Under the pieces are notes generated by a model. That model saw nothing but the letters and a program-made list of their open reading frames with translations. It was not told the origin of the DNA and searched no databases. Shown in pieces: positions 16,697 through 24,040 of a DNA stretch of 27,087 bases; positions within the stretch are counted from its first letter, which is position 1; the number at the start of each line of letters is the position of its first letter. The position numbers and the translations under genes were made by a program. The stretch comes from Acidobacteriota bacterium (lineage in GTDB: Bacteria > Acidobacteriota > Holophagae > Thermotomaculales > Thermotomaculaceae), in contig QMQE01000010.1 of the NCBI GenBank assembly GCA_003650445.1, positions 1 to 27,087 on the forward strand, in the 5' to 3' direction.

Positions 16697-16815
16697 CAAG
16701 AAGTAATGAGTGATGGGTGATGGGTGACAAAAGACAGGGAATGGCCAACTCCCTTCTTTCGCTCACTCGCACTTTCACTTGCACTATTCTTACTCCTACC
16801 CCTACTCCTACTCCT
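16697..16815 (+). repeat. Mosaic intergenic repeat, copy 3
   Basis: The island lies between the radical SAM stop codon and the cobalamin-binding gene's promoter. Plus-strand order: four 7-base units (AGTAATG, AGTGATG, GGTGATG, GGTGACA; 16702-16729), AAAAGACAG, the palindrome GGGAATGGCCAACTCCC, the hexamer tract TTCTTTCGCTCACTCGCACT and following CACTTG/CACTAT units (to about 16790), then CTCCTA/CCCCTA hexamers. The hexamers run to within a few bases of the radical SAM stop codon at 16820. Confidence 0.8.
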
Positions 16816-16819
16816 TCTC

Positions 16820-17767
16820 TCACTCTCCCGGCTTTACCGTAATGGCAATGTGGCAAACACCGTCAAAATCCACTTCATGAACCTTGCCGGCAGTCATGAG
16901 CTCCCGGACAGCAGCCTCCATGTTATTTTCTGAAACCCCGATACTGTCGCTCATTTCCCGAATGGTACAGGGCCTGATTCCAACTGTTTTCAGGATAACG
17001 GCCTTTAGCAATTCCCCCTGGACATGACGTTTTACGCCGCGGCGGGTGTAGTACGCCACCGGTACCGCTTTTTCCCCGATCAGTTCAGCGAAATGTTGAA
17101 TAGCCTTTTCAGAAGCCGCATGGACATTTGATTCAGCCGGTGGGCGAAACACTGTATTGATTTGAACCGCGTCCGGCTCGATTTTATCAATCCATCCCTT
17201 CAGTTTCTGCAGTTCTTCCTCGCTGGTGTTGATTCCATCGACCAGAAGCACCTCCAGAAGATAATGGCCATGGTAGGCTTTTCTCGCCGCAATCAGCCCT
17301 TCAATGAGTTTTTCATATGGGATTGCGGCAGTGGGGCGGTTCACAAAACGGTAGGTTTCCGGACAGCCCGCATCCAGTGACGGTACCAGATAATCCACAT
17401 CGAGAACCCGGTTTAGCACCACCTCCCTGTGAAGCAGGGAACCATTGGTCAACAGCACCACAGGAACAGTGGTCATCTCCTTGATTCCATAGATAATTTC
17501 GTCAATTTTACGGTGGAGTGTCGGTTCACCGGAACCAGCGAAGGTGATAAAGTCCGGCAGGTCATCATGGTGTTCTGTCAGGTAATGCCGAAGTTCTTTT
17601 AACACATCCTTTACAGGCGCAAAAATATCCACGGCATCAGTCGTCCCTGGCGTTCGCCCGACTTCGCAATATACACAGTCAAATGTGCAGGTTTTTCGCG
17701 TAAACAGGTCAATTCCAAGGGATCGTCCAAATCTTCGGGATGGTACCGGTCCAAAAAGCCATCTCAC
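16820..17767 (-). CDS. Radical SAM protein, COG0731-like, with C-terminal winged-helix region
   Basis: The 315-residue product has the iron-sulfur motif C27-TFD-C31-VY-C34 and the family opening LFGPVPSRRFGRSLGIDL. A second part at about 245-310 looks like a winged helix (IREMSDSIGVSENNMEAAVRELMTAGKV). Close relatives are annotated as COG0731 radical SAM proteins of unproven function. The start is GTG at 17767, overlapping the feoB TGA as GTGA, with GGGAG seven bases upstream; a longer frame inside feoB (to 17857) is not supported. Its coupling to feoAB suggests a role in Fe-S or iron-linked chemistry, which is inference. Confidence 0.85.
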   Translation of the reverse strand: MRWLFGPVPSRRFGRSLGIDLFTRKTCTFDCVYCEVGRTPGTTDAVDIFAPVKDVLKELRHYLTEHHDDLPDFITFAGSGEPTLHRKIDEIIYGIKEMTTVPVVLLTNGSLLHREVVLNRVLDVDYLVPSLDAGCPETYRFVNRPTAAIPYEKLIEGLIAARKAYHGHYLLEVLLVDGINTSEEELQKLKGWIDKIEPDAVQINTVFRPPAESNVHAASEKAIQHFAELIGEKAVPVAYYTRRGVKRHVQGELLKAVILKTVGIRPCTIREMSDSIGVSENNMEAAVRELMTAGKVHEVDFDGVCHIAITVKPGE

Positions 17768-19683
17768 AATAAAACTCCCATTATACCTCGAGCCGCCACA
17801 GCCAGAAATATGGCTAAACCAGTGGTTCCGAGAATCACATACATGGTATTTTTCCATCCGGTTTCCCGGTACAACACCGCAATTGTCGAAATGCAGGGAA
17901 CATAAAACACCGTGAACACGCTGAATGTAACAATCTGCTGAATCGTCATCACATCGGTAACCGTATTGGTACCAAGTGCCTGAAACAGCATCATCAGTGA
18001 CAGCTCTTTCTTAAAAATGCCGAAAATTAAAGTGGTTCCCACTACTTTCGGCAAACCCAGAATCGTCACTGTTAACGGGGATAAGAAACTGTTCACTGAC
18101 GTATCGAGATGATAGTACTCCAGAAACCCCAATAAAATAGTGCCGACAATCAGGAATGGGATCACAACAGTAAAAAAGTCTTTCAGCCGTATCCAGGTCT
18201 TTGCTGCAACATTTTTCAAAGACGGCATATGATAAGCCGGAATTTCCAGCACCAGGCCGGGGGATATCCGGGGGTCCAGCATGGCTGCGAGGCGTCCCAG
18301 GATGCCAATCACCAGTACGTTAACAATATAGAGTCCGATTGCATACACCGGGCCGAGATAGTATCCCAGCAAACCGAAAATAATAACAGTTCTGGCTGAA
18401 CAGGGGACCAGCACAGCAAGTGAAGCTGCAACTACCCGATCCCGCTGGGTCTCCAGGTTACGGGCAGCCATTACTGCCGGAACGCTGCAACCATACCCGA
18501 GAACGAAGGGGATTACGGCTTTGCCGTGGAGCCCCATTTTGTGCATCACACTGTCAGCCAGAAAAGCAATTCTTGCCATGTAGCCGGTATCTTCTAAAAA
18601 AGACAGGCCAACCAGAAAGGGTATGATGTAAGGGACTGCGATCCCCAGGCCGGCACCCAGCCCCTGGACAAAACCGTCGGTGATGAGAAGCCCCAGCCCC
18701 TGTGACATCCACCCGGAAAGCACCTTCCCCAGCAATTGGAACTGGGCGAGAATCCATCCTTCAAAATACGCGCCTGTCTTAAACACCCCGGTAAAGAACA
18801 GATAGAAAACGGTCAGTAAAATCAGATAGCCCCAGACCGGATGAAGAATGACGGTATCCAGGCGGCTCTCCAGTGTGGGCTTTGTCCGCTCAAAGGAAGT
18901 TATCTGCTCAAAAATGCTCATAGCCAGATTGTGCCGCTCTGCCGCAATAACAAAATTCGCCGGGCGACCGTGTGCTTTTTCCAGCCGATGGCGACCGCTT
19001 TTCACCTTTTTCATCAACTTTTCGTCATAGCGTTCCAGCTCTTTCACATAAAAAGGGTCATCCTCCAGCAACCGGATAGCCACCGTCCTCGGCGGAACAT
19101 GGAAAGAACGAACCAGGTCAGTCGGCAATTTTTCCGCCAGCGCCTCGACTTCCTGCTCCACATCCCGCTGATAATGCAATGCATCGGAATCAAGAGGCGG
19201 TTTTGCCCCATAAGTGGCCCGGATCACATCCAGGGTTCCCCGGCCATGGTTTGCCACCGTCTCCACAACCGGTACGTCAAGCAGCTCGGATAATTTTTTT
19301 GCGTCAATGAGGATTCCCTTCTTCCTTGCACTGTCCACCATGTTCAAAGCCACCACCATCGGCCGTTGCAGCTCAATCAACTCAATCGTCATTTCAAGAC
19401 TTCGGCTCAGCACAGACGCATCAACGACATTTACGATGGTGGAATCCTGTTCATTGATAATGAATTTCTTGGTTTCAAGCTCGGCTTTATCGTTTGGTAT
19501 CAGAGAATAAGCACCCGGAAGATCCACAATGGAATACAAAGTCCCCATCAGGTTCAACGATCCCATCTGATAGGAAACCGTAGCACCGGGGAAATTCCCA
19601 GTCAGCGCCTTGTATCCGGTCAGGCTGTTGAAGAATGTACTCTTCCCGCTATTTGGTTGTCCCGTGAGCAGAATCTGTCTCAT
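17764..19683 (-). CDS. feoB: Ferrous iron transport GTPase/permease FeoB
   Basis: The 639-residue product has the N-terminal G domain: G1 GQPNSGKS (8-15), G2 NFPGATV, G3 D54-LPG, G4 NMVD (114-117). The membrane part has about 8-11 helices with two gate motifs, including GYGCSVPAVMAARNLE and the VLVPCSARTVII Cys, and a second gate repeat near 540-590. It is shorter than E. coli FeoB (773) but within the family range. The start at 19683 (MRQILLTGQPNSGKST) matches the family; a longer start at 19704 has no ribosome site. The start lies 35 bases inside feoA. Regulation by iron is expected, but no Fur box was found. Confidence 0.96.
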   Translation of the reverse strand: MRQILLTGQPNSGKSTFFNSLTGYKALTGNFPGATVSYQMGSLNLMGTLYSIVDLPGAYSLIPNDKAELETKKFIINEQDSTIVNVVDASVLSRSLEMTIELIELQRPMVVALNMVDSARKKGILIDAKKLSELLDVPVVETVANHGRGTLDVIRATYGAKPPLDSDALHYQRDVEQEVEALAEKLPTDLVRSFHVPPRTVAIRLLEDDPFYVKELERYDEKLMKKVKSGRHRLEKAHGRPANFVIAAERHNLAMSIFEQITSFERTKPTLESRLDTVILHPVWGYLILLTVFYLFFTGVFKTGAYFEGWILAQFQLLGKVLSGWMSQGLGLLITDGFVQGLGAGLGIAVPYIIPFLVGLSFLEDTGYMARIAFLADSVMHKMGLHGKAVIPFVLGYGCSVPAVMAARNLETQRDRVVAASLAVLVPCSARTVIIFGLLGYYLGPVYAIGLYIVNVLVIGILGRLAAMLDPRISPGLVLEIPAYHMPSLKNVAAKTWIRLKDFFTVVIPFLIVGTILLGFLEYYHLDTSVNSFLSPLTVTILGLPKVVGTTLIFGIFKKELSLMMLFQALGTNTVTDVMTIQQIVTFSVFTVFYVPCISTIAVLYRETGWKNTMYVILGTTGLAIFLAVAARGIMGVLL

Positions 19684-19930
19684 GCGCTCTCTCCGTGCTA
19701 CCATCGGTGGAAGAAATCAATATCTTGGAAGCGATTCCACGGCCGATTGCCACGTTACTTCCATTGACAGTGACCATCAGTGGTCCGCCGATAGCAGATT
19801 TCTTCGCCAGTGTCACCGCCACCCCCTCATGGAAGCCCAGATTTTTCAACTGCACCTGCATATGGAAACCGCCGGACATTTTCATAACCACGGCGGTTTC
19901 CCCAACTTTCAAATCCAGAAGTGTCTTCAT
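19649..19930 (-). CDS. feoA: FeoA-like SH3-domain protein
   Basis: The 93-residue product resembles FeoA, a small SH3-like cytoplasmic protein needed for FeoB activity: KVGETAVVMKMSGG, LKNLGFHEGVAVTLAKKSAIGGPLMVTVNGSNVAIGRGIA. The tail after ILISS (about 72-93) is unusual and rich in Ser, Thr and His; its coding sequence overlaps feoB's first codons. Its ATG overlaps the stop of the PpiD-like gene by four bases, and no strong ribosome site is seen, so it is likely translated by coupling. Confidence 0.9.
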   Translation of the reverse strand: MKTLLDLKVGETAVVMKMSGGFHMQVQLKNLGFHEGVAVTLAKKSAIGGPLMVTVNGSNVAIGRGIASKILISSTDGSTERAHETDSAHGTTK

Positions 19931-21882
19931 TTTTTGTTATCCAGCTGTGTCTCCTGGAATCGTCTTGAGATTTCAATCTTGCCGGCATTTTCCAGAGATT
20001 TTCTGGCATTCCGGATGAATGAAGTAAACAAATCGTTGCTGCGCCGTTGAATTTCCTGTGCTTTCAGGTCCTGTGCTTTTGCCAGAAAATCCTTCTTGTC
20101 AAAGGCGACCTTGTCTGTAATATGGCACAGGATGATGTCCCCGTTCCGGTCCGGAAACGGTTCCGTGAACTGCCCCTTATCATAGGAAAATAACTTTTCA
20201 AAACTATCACTGTTTTTGTCCAGGATGAAATTTGCAGGTGCGCTCTTCCGGGTTACAGGTTCGACCTTCTGAATCGGCATTTTTTCTTTCATGGCCAGTT
20301 TCTTGAAATTCTTCGGCGTGACTTTCGTACGGAATGTCTCAGCTGCTTTTTTTGCCAGCGCCCGGGCTTTCACCATGGCAATATCATTCCTGACATTTCC
20401 GGCAACCTCTTTGAAAGGAGGAATTTCCGGCGATTTTTCCGCCATTACCTGAAATACAATTACGCCTTCAGCCGTCTTCAACGCATCAGATATATCTTTT
20501 AATTTCAACGAAAATGCCGCATTTGCCACCCTGGCACTTGGACCGATTCCATTGATTGTCGCCATGGGATCATTGGCAAAAAAACCACTGTCCATCACCT
20601 TATATTTCATTGCTTTTGCAGCCACGGCAAGGTCTTTCTTTTCCTTTGCGACTTTGCTGAATTCATTGGCTTTTTTCTGAACCAGCTCCTGCGCTTTCTT
20701 GAATTTCAAAGCGCTTTCAATATGGCTGTGGACCTCTTTCAGAGTCTCAACTTTACCTTTTTTATGACCAGTAACTTTGATAATGTGATAACCGAACTGC
20801 GTCTTCACCGGCTTGGAAAATTCACCCGGCTTCATCCCGAAAGCCGTATCTTCAAACGCCTTTACCATTCGTCCCCGGGGAAACCAATTCAAATCTCCGC
20901 CATTCTTTACTGTCGTGTAGTCATCGCTGTATTTTTTGACCAGATCACTGAACTTTTTTCCTTTTTTCAGCAGGGCATAAACCTTGTCGGCAATCTTCTT
21001 TGCGTCTTTGTAGCTTCTCTTCTTCATCGTTGTACCGATGAGGATGTGGCTGGCCCGCACCTGCTCTTTCTGGGTATACTTATCAATGTTTTTCTTGTAA
21101 TAAGCCTTAATTTCATCCTCGGAAACCTGCATGTCTTTTTTGAAATCAAATGGCGTAAACCGCACAAATGAAATACTGCGTTTCAACGGTGTCCGGTACG
21201 CTTCCTTGTGGGATTTATAGTATTCTTCAGCATCGGCATCACTTATTTCTTTCATAGCAGCGGGCAAAAATGTCCTGGCCTTGAAAGTGATATATTCAAA
21301 TCCGATTTTTTCATTCTGTTCCCGATAAATCTTCTCCACCTGCTCATCCGTAAGCGTTATGCTCGCATTAACCAGATCTCCCAGCTTCGTAATTATGGCA
21401 TCATTCGCAATGGACTTTTCAAAATCCGGAATCGTTTTGCCATACCCTTCCACATAGCGTTTATATTTGTCATAACCGACAAATTCACCCTTTTCGTTGG
21501 TAAACATCCGCATCGAAAGAATCTTCTTCGCCACCTCTTCCTTTGAAACATGGACACCCATCTTGTCTGCGATATGCAATATCACCCGGGTATCCACAAG
21601 ATTGCTCAGCGCCTGTCTGTTTATACCCAGCATCTTTGCCATGTCCGATGTGTAGCGCTTTCCATACATCTGCTTATATCGGTCTTCCAGGCTCCGATAT
21701 TGCTCCACGTATTCCTTAAAGAGTATCTCATCACCGTCCACTGATGCAATCACCGAGGTGGGTTGACCGATTTTCCCCTGGGCTCCCCAATTTGCAAACA
21801 CATAGACAGACAAGGCGATAATTACAATCCATAAAATAAACGACCACTTCTTAAAATCATTTCTTAATGCCAGTAATGCCAT
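19927..21882 (-). CDS. PpiD/SurA-like peptidyl-prolyl isomerase, membrane anchored
   Basis: The 651-residue product has an N-terminal membrane anchor (about 13-33, KKWSFILWIVIIALSVYVFANW), a SurA-type N-terminal helical domain (about 45-200), a parvulin rotamase domain at about 275-372 (RASHILIGT, NGGDLNWFPRGRMVKAFEDTAF, TQFGYHIIKV) and a C-terminal region with a second degenerate rotamase-like segment. PpiD-like proteins help fold outer-membrane and periplasmic proteins. The start at 21882 is chosen because the predicted transcript begins near 21920, after the longer start at 21924. It leads the feoAB-radical SAM unit, an unusual partnership. Confidence 0.87.
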   Translation of the reverse strand: MALLALRNDFKKWSFILWIVIIALSVYVFANWGAQGKIGQPTSVIASVDGDEILFKEYVEQYRSLEDRYKQMYGKRYTSDMAKMLGINRQALSNLVDTRVILHIADKMGVHVSKEEVAKKILSMRMFTNEKGEFVGYDKYKRYVEGYGKTIPDFEKSIANDAIITKLGDLVNASITLTDEQVEKIYREQNEKIGFEYITFKARTFLPAAMKEISDADAEEYYKSHKEAYRTPLKRSISFVRFTPFDFKKDMQVSEDEIKAYYKKNIDKYTQKEQVRASHILIGTTMKKRSYKDAKKIADKVYALLKKGKKFSDLVKKYSDDYTTVKNGGDLNWFPRGRMVKAFEDTAFGMKPGEFSKPVKTQFGYHIIKVTGHKKGKVETLKEVHSHIESALKFKKAQELVQKKANEFSKVAKEKKDLAVAAKAMKYKVMDSGFFANDPMATINGIGPSARVANAAFSLKLKDISDALKTAEGVIVFQVMAEKSPEIPPFKEVAGNVRNDIAMVKARALAKKAAETFRTKVTPKNFKKLAMKEKMPIQKVEPVTRKSAPANFILDKNSDSFEKLFSYDKGQFTEPFPDRNGDIILCHITDKVAFDKKDFLAKAQDLKAQEIQRRSNDLFTSFIRNARKSLENAGKIEISRRFQETQLDNKK

Positions 21883-21926
21883 ATTGAATCCCAAGCTCCT
21901 TTCCTTCGAACTTTCAAATCCCATCT

Positions 21927-21955
21927 ATATTAGAGGATGAAGCCCCGAATCGCAA
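21927..21955 (-). promoter_or_regulatory. Sigma-70-type promoter of the ppiD-feoAB unit
   Basis: On the minus strand TTGCGA (21950-21955) and TAATAT (21927-21932) are separated by exactly 17 bases, with four of six matches each. The start would be near 21920, within the longer possible start codon, so translation should begin at 21882. The repeat element starts 14 bases upstream. Confidence 0.5.
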
Positions 21956-21968
21956 GGGAAAAGAGAGA

Positions 21969-22302
21969 AGAAGTGTTCTGTGTTCCGTGCGCTTCTGGCG
22001 CTTGTGTTCTGACAGAAAAAGAAGTAGGGGTAGGAGTAGGGGTAGGGGTAAGAAAAATCAAAGAGTTTGTAATTCCCTGTCCCTTCCAATCCCTGCTTTT
22101 GCTCAACCTCAGCCTTGCCTTTTACTCAACCTTTTTCCGGAGTGGGCGTGGGCGGCAGAAAGGGAGAAAGAATTGGCCATTCCCTACTTTGTTTCTGCTA
22201 ATCACAAATCACAAATTACGAATTACGGTCCACAGAGTTGGCAAATGTCGGTCCCCTTCTCTTTCCGGTCAGAACACAGAACACGGAACACAGAACACTT
22301 CT
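21969..22302. repeat. MITE-like repeat element with terminal inverted repeats, copy 4
   Basis: GAAGTGTTCTGTGTTCCGTG (21970-21989) is repeated perfectly in inverse at 22282-22301, and the similarity continues inward with a gap to GTGTTCTGAC on each side. Between the ends lie the 125-bp core (22021-22146) with a G-rich TAGGGG/TAGGAG tract, a GGCCA-centred palindrome, and 7-base tracts (AATCACA, AATCACA, AATTACG, AATTACG; 22200-22227 and AGAACAC units; 22271-22298). No open frame for a transposase is present. The right end is eight bases from the terC stop codon, the left end 14 bases from a predicted -35 box. Confidence 0.85.
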
Positions 22303-22309
22303 CCCGTCT

Positions 22310-23014
22310 CTACTTCCCTTCTTTCGTCTGGAGATTGTGCTCGTAGCGCATCTGGAGCAGCTCCACCATCAATGCAAAGCCCATGGGCAGATAGATATAT
22401 GCCTTTGGAACTTCCTTGTGCATGCCCTCCATGAAAATTGTCACGCCGATGGTGATCAGAAAGGCCAATGCCAGAATTTTCAGGGTTGGATGTCCGATGA
22501 TGAACTCCCCCACCGGCCCGGCATACGCCATAATCAAAAGGAAGGAGAGTACAACCGCCCCAACAATAACCCAGACATGGTTGGTCAGCCCAACAGCTGT
22601 GATGACGGAATCAATGGAAAACACGACATCGAGAAGGACAATCTGCGCCACAATCAGAGCATATCCCCGGTGGTCATCGGGATGGAGTTCTGCATCCCCC
22701 TCTTCTTTCAATTCCACGGTATGGTGGATTTCCCGGACCGCTTTGAACAGCAGGAACATTCCCCCTGCAATGAGTACCAGGTCCCGGATTGAGAAATGAC
22801 CGATAATATCGTTTGTCAGTGAGGCCAGTGCCAGCACGGCAATCACCATGAGAATCCGGGCAATCATCGCCATGGAAAGCCCGATTATCCGGGCCATTCT
22901 ACGTCGTTTCTTCGGTAGTTTCCCCACAAATATGGAAATTACCAGGACATTATCCACACCGAGAACCAGCTCCAGCCCTACCAGCAGCAGAAGCAGTGCA
23001 ATTGCGTCTCCCAT
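22310..23014 (-). CDS. TerC family integral membrane protein
   Basis: The 234-residue product has seven or so membrane helices. The conserved first-helix motif LELVLGVDN (E15, D21, N22) and the later LLDVVFSIDSV with Asp pairs are visible. TerC proteins move or sense metal ions; bacterial relatives (Alx/YceF-like) are linked to manganese export and tellurite resistance. The ATG at 23014 is preferred over GTG at 23026 because GGAGG lies five bases upstream. No ter or other metal-resistance gene is adjacent. The stop codon is eight bases from the end of a repeat element. Confidence 0.93.
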   Translation of the reverse strand: MGDAIALLLLLVGLELVLGVDNVLVISIFVGKLPKKRRRMARIIGLSMAMIARILMVIAVLALASLTNDIIGHFSIRDLVLIAGGMFLLFKAVREIHHTVELKEEGDAELHPDDHRGYALIVAQIVLLDVVFSIDSVITAVGLTNHVWVIVGAVVLSFLLIMAYAGPVGEFIIGHPTLKILALAFLITIGVTIFMEGMHKEVPKAYIYLPMGFALMVELLQMRYEHNLQTKEGK

Positions 23015-23041
23015 CTTTCCCTCCACCTTTCATTTCCAGAA

Positions 23042-23047
23042 ATCATA
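23042..23047 (-). promoter_or_regulatory. Putative extended -10 promoter of the terC-family gene
   Basis: On the minus strand TGGTATGAT gives an extended -10 box (TGn then TATGAT), the same TGGTAT opening as at 14419-14424. The leader would be about 21 bases with GGAGG. TerC-family genes in other bacteria can carry a yybP-ykoY manganese riboswitch, but a leader this short cannot hold one. Confidence 0.45.
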
Positions 23048-23058
23048 CCACGGCAATA

Positions 23059-23217
23059 CGACTTCGTCGCAGTGATTTGTGGCTTGTGGGAATGGGCTTC
23101 TTCTTTTCTCCACACTCGTCTGCTTTCCCCCTCTTCCTTTGTACCCTTGTGTCTTTGTGTTAAATTCTTCTCTTTCTCGTTCCTTCCCTTCCGCCCCTCC
23201 ACCTCAGCGGTCGCTGA
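23059..23217. repeat. GACTTCG hairpin and ACACAAAGG repeat, copy 2
   Basis: A hairpin-forming CGACTTCGTCG (23059-23069) followed by 7-base units (GTGATTT, GTGGCTT, GTGGGAA; 23072-23092) begins the gap between terC and the GH3 gene. Next comes, on the minus strand, the ACACAAAG/ACACAAGG/TACAAAGG run and AGAAGAATTTAACACAAAG with a purine-rich spacer and CCGCTGAGG, matching 380-500. It ends in a hairpin (23204-23217) containing the GH3 stop codon. Confidence 0.7.
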
Positions 23218-24040
23218 ATGCCCGAATCCGCGCCAGGGCAAAATCCATTCCAGCGGTGAGTGCCTGCTCCACCTTCACATGGAGTGGCGCATCCGGCAAT
23301 GCTTTCATCCCCAGATCATCGGAAACAACAGGGCCGGAGTGGAATGATTTCAAGTGTTCCAGGAATGCCTTCGAATATGTGGAAATCTCCCGGAATCCCG
23401 CGATTTTGACATGGGCAACCATCACCCAGCGCCTGGGAGTGGAAAGGGCACGGAAGGGTGCTTCATCTTCAGTGGAAATCTTCGTTACAACCGGCAAACC
23501 GAAATGGCTGTCCGGTGTTGTGGGGCCAAGGCCGGGATAGTGCTTCAGGCAACCGGTCACCCCTGTTGACTCCAACCCTTTCAGGTAAGCACCGGCCAGT
23601 TCGATTACAGTTTCCGGGTCTTTGCCCAGGGTTCTGCCGAAAAGGCCGTTGCCCCGGTTCCCCCGGTCCAGATCCACCACCGGGGCAAAGTTAATGTCCA
23701 CGCCGAAGCGCTTCAGCAACAATCCTGATTCCCGCCCAAAAGCTGCCAGGTCATCCTGCTCCCCCATGGCCGGGATATCCCCGATAATTTCCCTGAACCG
23801 GTTTACCTGTCCCCCTTCAAAGTCCACCGCAATCCGCGTATCGGAGCCAGCTGCGGCCTTGATTTCAGAAATCAGTGCCGCGAGCTGGTGCTCTCCCCCG
23901 ATGTTCTCGGAAAAAAGGATGATCCCGAAGGGACGGACCTGTTCCAGAAAGTGCCGGTCGGCCTCGTTCAACACTGGGCCACTGACTGAAACAATCAACC
24001 GGTCTGCAAAGGGAAGTAGTTTTGATGCATTGGGTTGCAT
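23204..24040 (-). CDS. Glycoside hydrolase family 3, NagZ-like, short C-terminus
   Basis: The 278-residue product has NagZ features in order: VDFEGGQVNRF (72-82), CLKHYPG (164-170), the acid/base loop D177-S-H179, and VVSDDLGM with likely nucleophile D241. The enzyme would cut beta-N-acetylglucosamine from peptidoglycan fragments in recycling. Usual NagZ proteins are about 330-340 residues; this one stops soon after the TAGMDFALA segment, which equals the AGCDM-LVC helix region, so roughly 60 residues appear missing. The end coincides with the hairpin and repeat. The ATG abuts the mutS stop with AGGGGG five bases upstream. Confidence 0.85.
   Translation of the reverse strand: MQPNASKLLPFADRLIVSVSGPVLNEADRHFLEQVRPFGIILFSENIGGEHQLAALISEIKAAAGSDTRIAVDFEGGQVNRFREIIGDIPAMGEQDDLAAFGRESGLLLKRFGVDINFAPVVDLDRGNRGNGLFGRTLGKDPETVIELAGAYLKGLESTGVTGCLKHYPGLGPTTPDSHFGLPVVTKISTEDEAPFRALSTPRRWVMVAHVKIAGFREISTYSKAFLEHLKSFHSGPVVSDDLGMKALPDAPLHVKVEQALTAGMDFALARIRAFSDR

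Noticed and set aside
22310..23050. yybP-ykoY type manganese riboswitch before the terC-family gene
   Set aside because: The predicted leader is only about 21 bases and the sequence upstream is a hairpin and repeat, without the conserved riboswitch elements.
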